Below are positions 50,780 to 59,008 of a DNA stretch of 64,000 bases, piece after piece (the first letter of the stretch is position 1; every line of letters starts with the position of its first letter). Source of the stretch: RGIG1681 sp017467625 (GTDB lineage: Bacteria > Bacillota > Clostridia > Christensenellales > UBA1242); assembly GCA_017467625.1 (NCBI GenBank), contig JAFUSN010000003.1, positions 1-64,000 of the forward strand. The letters are read 5' to 3'. The notes under the pieces are model-generated. The model did no database searches. It was not told where the DNA came from and saw only the letters and a list, made by a program, of their open reading frames with translations. Both the position numbers and the translations under genes were made by a program.

Positions 50780-50855
50780 TGGTGGACCATCGGGGGTTCG
50801 AACCCCGGACCTTACGATTAAGAGTCGTCTGCTCTACCAGCTGAGCTAATGGTCC
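50780..50855 (-). tRNA. tRNA-Lys(CUU), insertion target
   Basis: Minus-strand cloverleaf, acceptor GGACCAT/ATGGTCC, anticodon loop CTCTTAA (CTT), encoded CCA. Its 3' 45 bp are duplicated at 48987. The gene is intact, so insertion did not destroy it. Confidence 0.97.
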
Positions 50856-50883
50856 AAATGTTTATTTGTTAACGAACATAACT

Positions 50884-50911
50884 ATTATACCATAACTTGG
50901 TAAAAAATCAA
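50884..50911 (-). promoter_or_regulatory. Promoter of tRNA-Lys(CUU)
   Basis: On the minus strand TTGATT, 16-bp spacer, extended TGG-TATAAT, about 28 bp before the mature tRNA. Confidence 0.7.
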
Positions 50912-50959
50912 CTGAAATTTTAGATTTTGTCAAATTTTTAAATTTCAATGATTTTAAAG

Positions 50960-50988
50960 TTGTTAAAAAAAATAAATAGTGTTATAAT
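50960..50988 (+). promoter_or_regulatory. Promoter of metG
   Basis: TTGTTA (50960-50965), 17-bp spacer, TATAAT (50983-50988). The leader is about 38 nt with a small hairpin AGTGAA/TTCACT just before AGGAGGG. No T-box element is present. Confidence 0.75.
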
Positions 50989-51032
50989 TCACTTATGTTT
51001 AGTGAATGTATTTTTCACTTTAGGAGGGAAAA

Positions 51033-52622
51033 GTGGCAGAAAAATTTTATATAACAACTCCAATTTATTATCCAAGCAGAAAATTTACACTTGGAAATTG
51101 TTACACAACTGTAATTTGTGATGCAGTTGCAAGGTTTAATAAGCTTTTAGGGAAAGATGTTTTCTTTATGACTGGAACTGATGAACATGGTCAAAAGATT
51201 GCGCAGGCTGCTAAAAATGCAGGCAAAACCGAAATGGAATATTTGGATGAAATTATTGCAGATGCAAAAAATCTTTGGGAGCTTCTTGGAATTAAATATG
51301 ACAAATTCATAAGAACAACTGATGATTATCATGTTAAATCGGTTCAGCAAATTTTTAAAAAGCTTTATGACACAGGATATATCTATAAGTCGGCTTATAA
51401 GGGCAAATATTGTGTTCCTTGCGAGTCGTTTTGGACTGAGTCACAACTTGTTGATGGAAAATGTCCAGATTGTCACAGAGATGTTATTGATCAAGAAGAG
51501 GAAGCTTATTTTTTCAAACTTTCTGAATTTGGTGACAAACTTTTAGATTTGTATAAAATCAATCCTGAATTTTTACAACCACAATCAAGAGTTAATGAAA
51601 TGGTAAACAATTTCATTAAACCAGGTCTTGATGATCTTTGTGTAACTAGAACAAGTGTTAAATGGGGCATTCCAGTTGATTTTGATCCAAAGCACACAAT
51701 TTATGTTTGGATTGATGCGCTTTCAAACTATATCACAGGGCTTGGCTATGGAAGTGAAAATGATGAAAATTTCAAAAAATATTGGCCAGCTGATGTTCAT
51801 ATTATTGGGAAAGAAATTGTTCGTTTCCATGCAATAATTTGGCCAGCAATTTTAATGGCTCTTGGAATTGAACTTCCAAAACGTGTGTTTGGTCATGGAT
51901 GGCTTCTTTTTGGCGGTGATAAACTTTCAAAAAGCAAAACAACAAATCAGGCTGAATGTGTTGACCCACGAATTCTTGCTCCAAGATACACAGCTGATGC
52001 GGTTCGTTACATTTTGCTTCGTGAAATTCCATTTGGTTCTGACGGAAACTACACAACAGAAATCTTTTTAAATTCTGTTAATAGCGATCTTGCAAATAAT
52101 TATGGAAATCTTGTTTCAAGAACATTTTCTATGCTTAAAAAATATAATGGAAGCATTGTTCCAAAATGGACTGAAGATGAAGATGTTGATGTTGACCTTA
52201 AGCAAACAATAACAAAACTAGTTGAAGAAACAAAAAAGCATATTGAAACAAACTTTGATGTTTCAAAAGCGCTTGGATGCATTTTTGATATTTTCTCAAA
52301 AGCCAACAAATATATTGAAATAACTGAGCCATATCGCTTAGCAAAAGATGAAACTAAAACCGAAAGACTTCACACAGTGCTTCGTAATTTGCTTGAGTCA
52401 ATTAGAGTTGGAACCATTTTGCTTTCAGCATTTTTGCCAGAGTGTTCAAAAAAAGTTTTAGATGCAATGGGAATAAGTGAATTTAATTACGGCGATGCTT
52501 CAAAATTTTATTTGCTTCCAGAAGGATTAGAAATTAAGGAACTTGGAATTTTGTTCCCAAGGCTTGATGTTGAAAAGGAAATGGAGGAACTTGCAAAAAT
52601 CGCTGAAGAAAACAACAATTAA
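51033..52622 (+). CDS. metG: Methionyl-tRNA synthetase
   Basis: Class I synthetase that charges tRNA-Met. The 529-residue protein has the KMSKS-type motif KLSKS in FGGDKLSKSKT, the GTDEHGQKI signature and two CxxC pairs (YCVPCESFW and CPDC), consistent with zinc binding. In place of the usual HIGH the N-terminal motif reads TLGN in YYPSRKFTLGNCYTT, so both histidines are lost. The enzyme otherwise looks complete through the anticodon-binding helices, without the C-terminal tRNA-binding extension. It starts with GTG after AGGAGGG. Its stop codon is the start of a terminator. Confidence 0.96.
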   Translation: MAEKFYITTPIYYPSRKFTLGNCYTTVICDAVARFNKLLGKDVFFMTGTDEHGQKIAQAAKNAGKTEMEYLDEIIADAKNLWELLGIKYDKFIRTTDDYHVKSVQQIFKKLYDTGYIYKSAYKGKYCVPCESFWTESQLVDGKCPDCHRDVIDQEEEAYFFKLSEFGDKLLDLYKINPEFLQPQSRVNEMVNNFIKPGLDDLCVTRTSVKWGIPVDFDPKHTIYVWIDALSNYITGLGYGSENDENFKKYWPADVHIIGKEIVRFHAIIWPAILMALGIELPKRVFGHGWLLFGGDKLSKSKTTNQAECVDPRILAPRYTADAVRYILLREIPFGSDGNYTTEIFLNSVNSDLANNYGNLVSRTFSMLKKYNGSIVPKWTEDEDVDVDLKQTITKLVEETKKHIETNFDVSKALGCIFDIFSKANKYIEITEPYRLAKDETKTERLHTVLRNLLESIRVGTILLSAFLPECSKKVLDAMGISEFNYGDASKFYLLPEGLEIKELGILFPRLDVEKEMEELAKIAEENNN

Positions 52623-52650
52623 AGAAGCTTGAAACAAGCTTCTTTTTTTA
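52620..52650 (+). terminator. Rho-independent terminator after metG
   Basis: AAGAAGCTTG and CAAGCTTCTT form a perfect stem around AAA, then T. It overlaps the metG stop. Confidence 0.9.
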
Positions 52651-52668
52651 TGCATAAAATAAACAGGG

Positions 52669-53787
52669 GTGATTTTTATTTCTTTGCTTGAAGTTAATTT
52701 AAATAAAATAAAAGAAAATATTTTCAGTGCAAAAAAATTATTAAATCCAAAACAAAAGCTCTGTTTGGTTTTAAAGGCGAATGCTTATGGACTTGGTGCA
52801 AGAAAAATTTGTAAATTTGCAAATACATTTGTAAATTATTTTGCCGTTTCAAGTTATGAAGAATTTTTAAAAATTTATAAAATTTCTCAAAATCCAATTC
52901 TAATTTTGGATCCGGTTATTGAAAAAGTGAAACTTAAAAAGGCTATATTAAAGGGGGCAGAAATTACAATTTCAAATAAGCAAAATTTGAATATGATTAT
53001 TGAAATTGTAAAAAAAATTTCGGCTGTTGCAAAAGTTCATATTGCAATAAACAGCGGCATGAATCGATTTGGATTTTCTGATTTAATTGAAATTAAAAGC
53101 ATATTAAAGTTAATAAAAGACAATAAAAAAATAAAATTAATTGGTGTTTTTTCACATTTTTCAATGGCACAAAATGAAGAATTTGCGTTTTTTCAAAAGC
53201 AAAAATTTAATAAAATTAAACAAGTTTTTGAAAAAGAAATTAATAAACCAATTCTTTTTCATATGGCAAATTCATGTGCATTGAAAAATTGTAATTGTTT
53301 TGATATGACACGCGTTGGAGAGTTTGTTTATTTAAGTAACAATCAAGTGCTTTCGCTCAAATCAAAAATTATTGAAATCCAGCATGTAAAGGCAAATGAA
53401 TCTGTTGGGTATGATGGGGTTTTTAAACCAAAAACAGACTCAAAAATTGCAATTGCTGCAATTGGATATGGTGATGGAATTTTTAAAAAACTTACAGGAA
53501 ATGGAGAATGCTTAATTTGTGGCAAAAGGGTAAAAATTGTTGCTGTTTGTATGGATGTAATTTTAATTGATATTTCAAACATTCAAGCAAAAATTGGTGA
53601 TGAAGTTGTTTTAATTGGGAAAAGCGAAGGAGATGAAATTTTTATTTGTGAAATGGCAAACTGGTGTGATACAATAACTTATGAAATAATAGCCCATTTA
53701 AATGGCAGAATAAAAAGGAAATACATTGGAGAAAATTATGCAGATAATAACGGGAAAATATCGTGCAAGAAAGTTAATTTCACCTGA
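52669..53787 (+). CDS. alr: Alanine racemase
   Basis: PLP enzyme that supplies D-Ala for peptidoglycan. The 372-residue protein has the PLP-lysine motif LVLKANAYGLG near residue 40, NSGMNRFGF, HMANSCAL, the catalytic Tyr in SVGYDG, IGYGDG, and MDVILIDIS. It is fairly diverged. The start is non-ATG: GTG 52669, TTG 52684 and even ATT 52678 are possible, and AGGGGTG lies at 52665-52671. The conserved family start falls at about residue 6. Its last 50 bp overlap rsmD. Confidence 0.92.
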   Translation: MIFISLLEVNLNKIKENIFSAKKLLNPKQKLCLVLKANAYGLGARKICKFANTFVNYFAVSSYEEFLKIYKISQNPILILDPVIEKVKLKKAILKGAEITISNKQNLNMIIEIVKKISAVAKVHIAINSGMNRFGFSDLIEIKSILKLIKDNKKIKLIGVFSHFSMAQNEEFAFFQKQKFNKIKQVFEKEINKPILFHMANSCALKNCNCFDMTRVGEFVYLSNNQVLSLKSKIIEIQHVKANESVGYDGVFKPKTDSKIAIAAIGYGDGIFKKLTGNGECLICGKRVKIVAVCMDVILIDISNIQAKIGDEVVLIGKSEGDEIFICEMANWCDTITYEIIAHLNGRIKRKYIGENYADNNGKISCKKVNFT

Positions 53788-54283
53788 GGGTGTTCAAACC
53801 AGACCAACTCTTGCAAGGGTAAAAGAATCAATTTTCAATATAATTGCCTCAAGTGTTTCGGGTAGCACTGTTTTGGATCTTTTTGCTGGGAGTGGTGCTT
53901 TTGGAGTGGAGTGCATAAGTAGAGGTGCAAGCAAGGTTATTTTTGTTGATCATTCAATAAATGCAATTAAGGCAATTAAAGTAAATACTAAAAATATGAC
54001 AGAAGATTTTGAAATTTTGCAGAATGATTTTGAAAGTGCATTAAAAGAATTAAAAAATAGGGAAATAAAATTCAATCTTGTTATGCTTGATCCACCATAT
54101 AAAAGCAATTTCACAGTAGTGGCGCTTGAATTATTAGAAGAGTATAGTTTGCTTTCTAGTGATGCGAAAATAATTGTTGAGCATGAGGATGCAAATGATT
54201 TACAAAATTTATCAAACTATTATATAATTAAAACATCAAAAAAATATGGAATTGCATATGTTGATGTGCTTGAAGTGAGGTAA
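53738..54283 (+). CDS. rsmD: 16S rRNA (guanine(966)-N(2))-methyltransferase
   Basis: Methylates G966 of 16S rRNA. The 181-residue protein has the Rossmann motif VLDLFAGSGAFGVECISRG (about 43-61) and the catalytic motif LDPPYK. MQIITGKYRARKL at the start matches the family. ATG 53738 with TTGGAG is preferred over an in-frame TTG 12 bp upstream. It overlaps alr by 50 bp and lies 3 bp before the next gene. coaD, which normally follows, is missing. Confidence 0.94.
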   Translation: MQIITGKYRARKLISPEGVQTRPTLARVKESIFNIIASSVSGSTVLDLFAGSGAFGVECISRGASKVIFVDHSINAIKAIKVNTKNMTEDFEILQNDFESALKELKNREIKFNLVMLDPPYKSNFTVVALELLEEYSLLSSDAKIIVEHEDANDLQNLSNYYIIKTSKKYGIAYVDVLEVR

Positions 54284-54286
54284 GTT

Positions 54287-54760
54287 ATGGATGTAATTGA
54301 AATTATTGATGAACTTGAAAATGAGTTTGCAAAGTCAAAAAATTTTTTATGGACGAAAAAAAGTTTAATTAATGTTGACAGGTGTTCATCACTTCTTGGT
54401 CAACTTAAGGCAAATCTTCCAACTTCAATTCAGGAAGCGAATTATATTTTATCAAAAAAGGATCAAATTATCCATCGTGCAAACCAAGATGCGCAGGTCA
54501 CAGTAAAAGAAGCAGAGTTCCGTGCAAAACAACTTGTTAGTGGAAGTGAAGTTGTTAAAAAAGGTGAAAATGAAGCTGAATTTATGATTGCAGATGCGGA
54601 AAAAAGATGCGCAGAACTTTATGAAATAACCAAGAAAAATATTGATAAACTTCTAGAAAATGCGGAAAATTATTTAAATCAAAATTTAGAAGTTATAAGG
54701 GGCAATAGAAAAGAACTTGATGAAGCAATGCAAAATTTAAAAAATCTGAAAAATAATTAA
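54287..54760 (+). CDS. Coiled-coil protein of the DivIVA/ATP-synthase-b-like kind
   Basis: A 157-residue protein, almost all helix and charged. The repeated pattern EANYILSKKDQIIHRANQDA and EAEFRAKQLVSGSEVV is like the V-type ATPase H/E-type stalk proteins often found next to rsmD-coaD in clostridia. No membrane segment is present. It starts 3 bp after rsmD. Its last 24 bp overlap ylbJ on the opposite strand and there is no terminator between them. Function is unknown. Confidence 0.75.
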   Translation: MDVIEIIDELENEFAKSKNFLWTKKSLINVDRCSSLLGQLKANLPTSIQEANYILSKKDQIIHRANQDAQVTVKEAEFRAKQLVSGSEVVKKGENEAEFMIADAEKRCAELYEITKKNIDKLLENAENYLNQNLEVIRGNRKELDEAMQNLKNLKNN

Positions 54761-55771
54761 AACTAAAAAACAAAGGGTTGCTGAAATAAATGCGTGCATG
54801 AGTTTAATTAAAATAAATTCATGCACTTTTATTTTTGCGTTTTTTAAAAAGGCAAGTGATTGCATTATTATTGAAATCCCACTAAATGAAATTAGCCATT
54901 CAATTAAAACAATTGAAGTTAAGTTTATTTCACAGCTAAGGCTTTTTATTCCTCTTGTAATTTCAACAATTCCAAATAAAAAACTTTTTAATTGTAATTC
55001 ATCAATTTTTAAAAATTGCAAAAATGGTAAAAATAAGTTTGAAATATACTTAAATACATTTAAATTATCTAGAATTTCAATGATGAGTGAAAAAATTGTT
55101 ATGTTAGCACAAACAACAAACAATGAATTTATTGTGTCATTAATGCACCTTGAAAATATGTTTGATTGTTTGTTATTTATTGAAATTGGTTTAATGTTTT
55201 TAGTTTTATGTTTTGAAAAAAAGTTACAAATTATTGCAAGAAACATTGATGAGGTGATGTGAACAATAAACAAAATGGCTCCAATTTTAACATTGTTAAG
55301 CATTCCTGCACCTACGGCTCCAATAACAAAAATTGGTCCTGAGGTTGTGCAAAATATTATCATTTTTTTTGCATCAATTTCACTTATAAGACCTTCACTA
55401 TAAAGTTCACTAATAATTTTTGCTCCAATTGGATATCCTGACATTATGCTTGAAATAAAAGCGTAAAGTGAAATTCCAGGGGTTCCAAAAATTTTATTTG
55501 AAAATTTATTACATTTTGCTGAAAGTTTATAAATCAATCCAATTTCGCTAATCATTTTTGTTAGCAGCATAAATGGAAATAGTCCAGGCAAAACAGAATT
55601 AAAAAAAAGTTTAATGCCATTCACTGTTCCTGTTGTAAATTTTTGTGGGTTGGTTAAAATGAAAATCATGATAACAAAAATTATAGCAGTGCACAATGAA
55701 TCAAATAATAAATCTTTTTTAATATGAGTTAAAAAAGTTTTTTTAGAGTGCCTTAAATTTGTTGGTTTCAT
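54737..55771 (-). CDS. ylbJ: Sporulation integral membrane protein YlbJ
   Basis: A 344-residue nucleoside-recognition-like membrane protein with about eight helices. Family blocks are FFNSVLPGLFPFMLLTKMI, IFGTPGISLYAFISSIMSGY followed by PIGAKI, and FCTTSGPIFVIGAVGAGML. In Bacillus ylbJ is a sigma-E gene needed for heat-resistant spores. No ribosome site precedes the ATG; TATAAT ends 5 bp upstream, so translation may start at the 5' end of the mRNA. It is divergent from the gene at 55821 and overlaps the coiled-coil gene by 24 bp at the 3' end. Confidence 0.92.
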   Translation of the reverse strand: MKPTNLRHSKKTFLTHIKKDLLFDSLCTAIIFVIMIFILTNPQKFTTGTVNGIKLFFNSVLPGLFPFMLLTKMISEIGLIYKLSAKCNKFSNKIFGTPGISLYAFISSIMSGYPIGAKIISELYSEGLISEIDAKKMIIFCTTSGPIFVIGAVGAGMLNNVKIGAILFIVHITSSMFLAIICNFFSKHKTKNIKPISINNKQSNIFSRCINDTINSLFVVCANITIFSLIIEILDNLNVFKYISNLFLPFLQFLKIDELQLKSFLFGIVEITRGIKSLSCEINLTSIVLIEWLISFSGISIIMQSLAFLKNAKIKVHEFILIKLMHAFISATLCFLVLIIFQIF

Positions 55772-55776
55772 AATAG

Positions 55777-55805
55777 ATTATATGTTAAAATATTAATGTA
55801 AATGT
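55777..55805 (-). promoter_or_regulatory. Candidate sigma-E promoter of ylbJ
   Basis: On the minus strand ACATTTA, 14-bp spacer, CATATAAT. This resembles the sigma-E form with a -10 close to CATACAAT. The -10 also reads as TATAAT, so a sigma-A reading is possible. The ATG is 5 bp after it. Confidence 0.45.
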
Positions 55806-55820
55806 TAGGAGGAAAAATTT

Positions 55821-56735
55821 ATGATTAACGATTATAGGTTTTTTCAAGATTTTTATGATGGGCAAATAAAAAAGGAAGATGCGGTTTGGTTTAAAACATC
55901 TAAACTAATTATGTTTTTATTAGTAACAATCACAATGCTTGTTTTAACCGCTGTTAAACTTATTGATCCAATTAGCATGATTCTTTTAGAGTTTGGAATG
56001 ATTTGGAATTTTTACTTAAAACTCAACAGCAAGTTTTCGGTTGTGATGAGTGTTGTTGTTGGTCTTTTATATTTCTATATTTGCTCACAATTTTCGCTCT
56101 ATTCAAATGCATTAATTTATTTGGCATTTTATATTCCATTTGAACTTATTGCGATGACAAGAGATTATGCTGATGGTGATTTTGTTCAAATTAGAAAAAA
56201 ATTAACAAACACAAATAAAATTATTTATATATTAATTTTTGCAATTTTATTTATTGCTCTTTCTCTTTTAAATGTTAATTTAAATTCAAAATTTATTTTG
56301 CTAGATAGTTTAACTGCTTCACTTTTGGTTTGTTCGGCGTTTTTAAGAAATGAAAGATACGCTGAATATTATTGGTTTAGATTTATTGCTTTAATTGCAA
56401 GTATTGTTTTGTGGTCTTTCACACTTGTTGAATATCAAGATGCTGCAAGGGTTATTCCTGTGATTGTTATGTATTCATCATACTTAATTTTTGATATATT
56501 CACTTTAATTTATAGTAGGGCAACTTATGTAAATGAATATATGCTTGCACAAAAAATTCATGAAGAGGAAGAAAGTAAAAAACTTTCTGAAGAAAAAATT
56601 AAAAATTACACTTCTAAACCAAAGAAAGAAGTAAAAGAAAATTTCAACGAACAAAAAAAGCAAAAACAAGTAAAATCTAAAAAGACAACTCCACCAAAAA
56701 GTGCTCAACACAGTAAAACAAAAAGGAACTCATAA
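55821..56735 (+). CDS. Membrane protein, possibly PnuC-like transporter
   Basis: A 304-residue protein with about seven hydrophobic helices (residues 28-232) and a Lys/Glu-rich cytoplasmic tail (245-304). The last helices (LTASLLVCSAFLRNERYAEY, then WF, and VIVMYSSYLIFDIFTLIYSR) resemble the PnuC vitamin-transporter layout, with the WNFYLK motif in the middle. This is a weak match and is given with caution. TTAGGAGGAAAA precedes the ATG. It converges with tmcAL, sharing the terminator. Alternative: an unrelated seven-helix protein. Confidence 0.55.
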   Translation: MINDYRFFQDFYDGQIKKEDAVWFKTSKLIMFLLVTITMLVLTAVKLIDPISMILLEFGMIWNFYLKLNSKFSVVMSVVVGLLYFYICSQFSLYSNALIYLAFYIPFELIAMTRDYADGDFVQIRKKLTNTNKIIYILIFAILFIALSLLNVNLNSKFILLDSLTASLLVCSAFLRNERYAEYYWFRFIALIASIVLWSFTLVEYQDAARVIPVIVMYSSYLIFDIFTLIYSRATYVNEYMLAQKIHEEEESKKLSEEKIKNYTSKPKKEVKENFNEQKKQKQVKSKKTTPPKSAQHSKTKRNS

Positions 56736-56757
56736 AAATAGAGTTCCTTTTGTTTTG
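56721..56757. terminator. Bidirectional terminator between convergent genes
   Basis: AAAAGGAACTC and GAGTTCCTTTT form a perfect 11-bp stem, and the T-rich tail serves both strands. It overlaps the ends of both genes. Confidence 0.88.
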
Positions 56758-57899
56758 TCATTTTTTAAACAATTTCCACAAATTGTATTATATATTTCAC
56801 TTGAGTTTAAATCAATTTGAATTATTTTTTGTTGCGCAGAGCTCAGGCGGTTATAGTCGTTTGTGCATGAAACCAAATTGATTTTAGTTTTTGATGTTTT
56901 TAATAAATTCTTGTTATTCTTATCTATTGCAAGCACCTTTGCAAAAGGTTTTGTGTGCCTTGCAAGATTTTCAATGTGCTTGCTTATTTCAAGCAATGGG
57001 TAAAGCATGAGTTTATTTACACGGTTTTCTCGGTATCTTGGGGAAACAATATTGTTTTTTATTTCTTCAAACGAACCAAGTTGTGCGCATTTTTTAATTC
57101 TAAATTCAATACCTTCATTATAGTCATATAGTTTTGATAGTTGCTTTTCAGGTGTTTGTTTAATTTTTAAAATTTGTAAAGTTTTGAGTGTATTTTTGGA
57201 TTTTTCATTAAAAATACAGTCAATTTTTGCATTTTTAGGTATAAATTTAGAAATGTTTTTCCCCTCAAAAAATCTTTCTCTAATTGAACCAGCTGATAAA
57301 AATTCATTATTTTCATTTTTAGAATTAAATCCAAAATCACTGCGTTCAATTGCAACTGGTTTAATTTTTGCATTAAGTTTATAAATTGCAGTGAGATATT
57401 CAATTGCTAAAACATTGTTTGGTTTTTCTAAAATTTTGGTAACATCTTCTCCAATGTTTTTTACAATTGCTCGTTTTAGTGCGGTGTTAAAATTAATTCC
57501 ATTTTCAATTTCATTTTTAAATGAGTTTTGAAACTCAATTGAATTTTCAAATTTTAGTTTTGCAATTTTTTCTAAAATTTCAATGTTAGCATTTTCAACT
57601 CCAAATGCAATGAATTTTGCACCAATTGCTTTTAAAATTTTTATTGCTCCAAATGCAAAATTTTCAGCGTTTGAACATGCGTAAATTGTTGGAAGTTCAA
57701 GAACTGCAGTGGCTCCATTTTTAATTGCGTTTTCGGCTCTTGTAAATTTATCTTGAAATGCAGCTTCACCCCGTTGAACAAAATTTCCACTCATAACGCA
57801 CACAATATCACAATTTGTTTTTTCTTTTGCTTTTTCAATTATAAATTTATGTCCGTTGTGAAACGGATTAAATTCTGAAATTATTCCACAAAAATTCAT
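56730..57899 (-). CDS. tmcAL: tRNA(Met) cytidine acetate ligase TmcAL
   Basis: Makes N4-acetylcytidine at the wobble position of elongator tRNA-Met from acetate and ATP. The 389-residue protein (YlbM family) starts MNFCGIISEFNPFHNGH, where the FNPFHNGH motif is the nucleotidyl-transfer site. VMSGNFVQRGEAAFQDKFTR and ELPTIYACSNAENFAFGA follow. The Cys-containing end (CGNCLKNDKT) is common in the family. It lies near pta-ackA and ylbJ, its usual clostridial setting, and acetate from AckA is its substrate. Its ATG is not preceded by a clear AGGAGG. Confidence 0.95.
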   Translation of the reverse strand: MNFCGIISEFNPFHNGHKFIIEKAKEKTNCDIVCVMSGNFVQRGEAAFQDKFTRAENAIKNGATAVLELPTIYACSNAENFAFGAIKILKAIGAKFIAFGVENANIEILEKIAKLKFENSIEFQNSFKNEIENGINFNTALKRAIVKNIGEDVTKILEKPNNVLAIEYLTAIYKLNAKIKPVAIERSDFGFNSKNENNEFLSAGSIRERFFEGKNISKFIPKNAKIDCIFNEKSKNTLKTLQILKIKQTPEKQLSKLYDYNEGIEFRIKKCAQLGSFEEIKNNIVSPRYRENRVNKLMLYPLLEISKHIENLARHTKPFAKVLAIDKNNKNLLKTSKTKINLVSCTNDYNRLSSAQQKIIQIDLNSSEIYNTICGNCLKNDKTKGTLFL

Positions 57900-57918
57900 T
57901 TATGACACCTCAATTTGC

Positions 57919-57946
57919 TTGATAATATTTTCCATATAATTATAAT
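57919..57946 (+). promoter_or_regulatory. Promoter of pta-ackA
   Basis: TTGATA (57919-57924), 16-bp spacer, TATAAT (57941-57946). AT-rich repeats make alternative -10 boxes possible. Confidence 0.55.
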
Positions 57947-57994
57947 TATTATATGTGATTGGCTCAAACTAATCAATAAATTTTTGGAGTTATT

Positions 57995-58999
57995 ATGGGA
58001 AATGTTTTTGATAAGCTTATTGAAAAAGCTAAACACACCAGAAAAAAAATTATCTTAAATGAAGTTGAGGATAAACGAGTTTTGGAGGCAGCTGAAAAAG
58101 CCGCTAAAATGGATTTATGTACGGTTATTATTCTTGGAAAAGAATCTGAGCTTAAAAATAAGTTTTCTGAACAGGCATTAAAAAATATTGAGTTCATTGA
58201 TGTTGAAACAAGTTCAAAACTTAATGAGTATGCTGAATTATTGTTTGAGCTTCGTAAAGCAAAGGGGATGACTGAAGATCAGGCTCATCAATTAGTTTTA
58301 GACAAAATGATGTATGCAAATTTAATGCTTAAAACTGGAGATGCGGATGGTCTTGTTTCTGGGGCAATAACTCACACCGCCGATGTTCTTCGTCCGGCGT
58401 TCCAAGTTGTTAAAGTTAAACCTGGAATAAGCAAAGTTTCATCTGTGTTTATAATGGAATCGCCAAGTGATGCGTATGGTGAAAATGGATTTTTAATTTT
58501 TGCTGATTGCGGTGTTAATCCAAATCCAACTGCTGAAGATTTGGCGGAAATTGCAATTTGTTCAAGTGAAACAGCAGAAGTGCTTTGTGGAATGAAACCA
58601 AAAGTTGCACTTTTGTCTTATTCAACCAAGTCTGGCGATGAAATGAAAGATGAAAATATTTTAAAGATAAAGAAGGCTCTTCAAATTGTGAAAGAAAAAG
58701 CGCCAAAACTTAATATTGATGGTGAACTTCAAGCTGATGCTGCGCTTGTGGAATCAGTTGGAAAATTAAAGAGTCCTGAATCAAAAGTTGCAGGCAAAGC
58801 AAATGTTTTGATTTTCCCAGATTTAAATTCTGGAAATATTGCTTATAAACTTGTTCAAAGACTTGCAGGAGTTAAGGCGGTTGGTCCAATTTTGCAAGGG
58901 TTAAACGCACCTGTTAATGATTTATCACGAGGCACCACAGCTGATGAAATTGTGCTTTGCATGGCAATCACAGTTTTACAAGCTCAAAATAAAAAATAG
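57995..58999 (+). CDS. pta: Phosphate acetyltransferase
   Basis: Converts acetyl-CoA and phosphate to acetyl phosphate. The 334-residue length is the short clostridial type. Landmarks are DADGLVSGAITHTADVLRPA, SVFIMESPS, FADCGVNPNPTAEDLAEIA and the end VGPILQGLNAPVNDLSRG. TTGGAGTTATT precedes the ATG. It forms an operon with ackA 9 bp downstream. Together they make ATP and acetate in fermentation. Confidence 0.98.
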   Translation: MGNVFDKLIEKAKHTRKKIILNEVEDKRVLEAAEKAAKMDLCTVIILGKESELKNKFSEQALKNIEFIDVETSSKLNEYAELLFELRKAKGMTEDQAHQLVLDKMMYANLMLKTGDADGLVSGAITHTADVLRPAFQVVKVKPGISKVSSVFIMESPSDAYGENGFLIFADCGVNPNPTAEDLAEIAICSSETAEVLCGMKPKVALLSYSTKSGDEMKDENILKIKKALQIVKEKAPKLNIDGELQADAALVESVGKLKSPESKVAGKANVLIFPDLNSGNIAYKLVQRLAGVKAVGPILQGLNAPVNDLSRGTTADEIVLCMAITVLQAQNKK

Positions 59000-59008
59000 G
59001 AGAAAGGT

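Larger units (their letters stand above)
48987..50824. mobile_element. Small integrated element in the tRNA-Lys(CUU) gene
   Basis: A segment of about 1.8 kb bounded by a 45-bp direct repeat of the tRNA 3' half. The intact tRNA at 50780 is restored by the element copy and the displaced 3' end remains at 48987. Inside lie a truncated charged coiled-coil gene, an M20 peptidase and repeats of ATTAGACA at both ends. No integrase is recognisable, so the element is either a remnant or mobilised by a helper. tRNA 3' ends are classic targets of tyrosine recombinases. The boundary sequence is seen; mobility is inferred. Confidence 0.7.

Noticed and set aside
50856..51032. T-box or SAM riboswitch in front of metG
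   Set aside because: The leader from the predicted promoter is only about 38 nt and has a single small hairpin, with no T-box sequence.
54798..55262. Plus-strand frame of 154 codons opposite ylbJ
   Set aside because: It is the mirror of ylbJ, a clear YlbJ-family gene on the minus strand.
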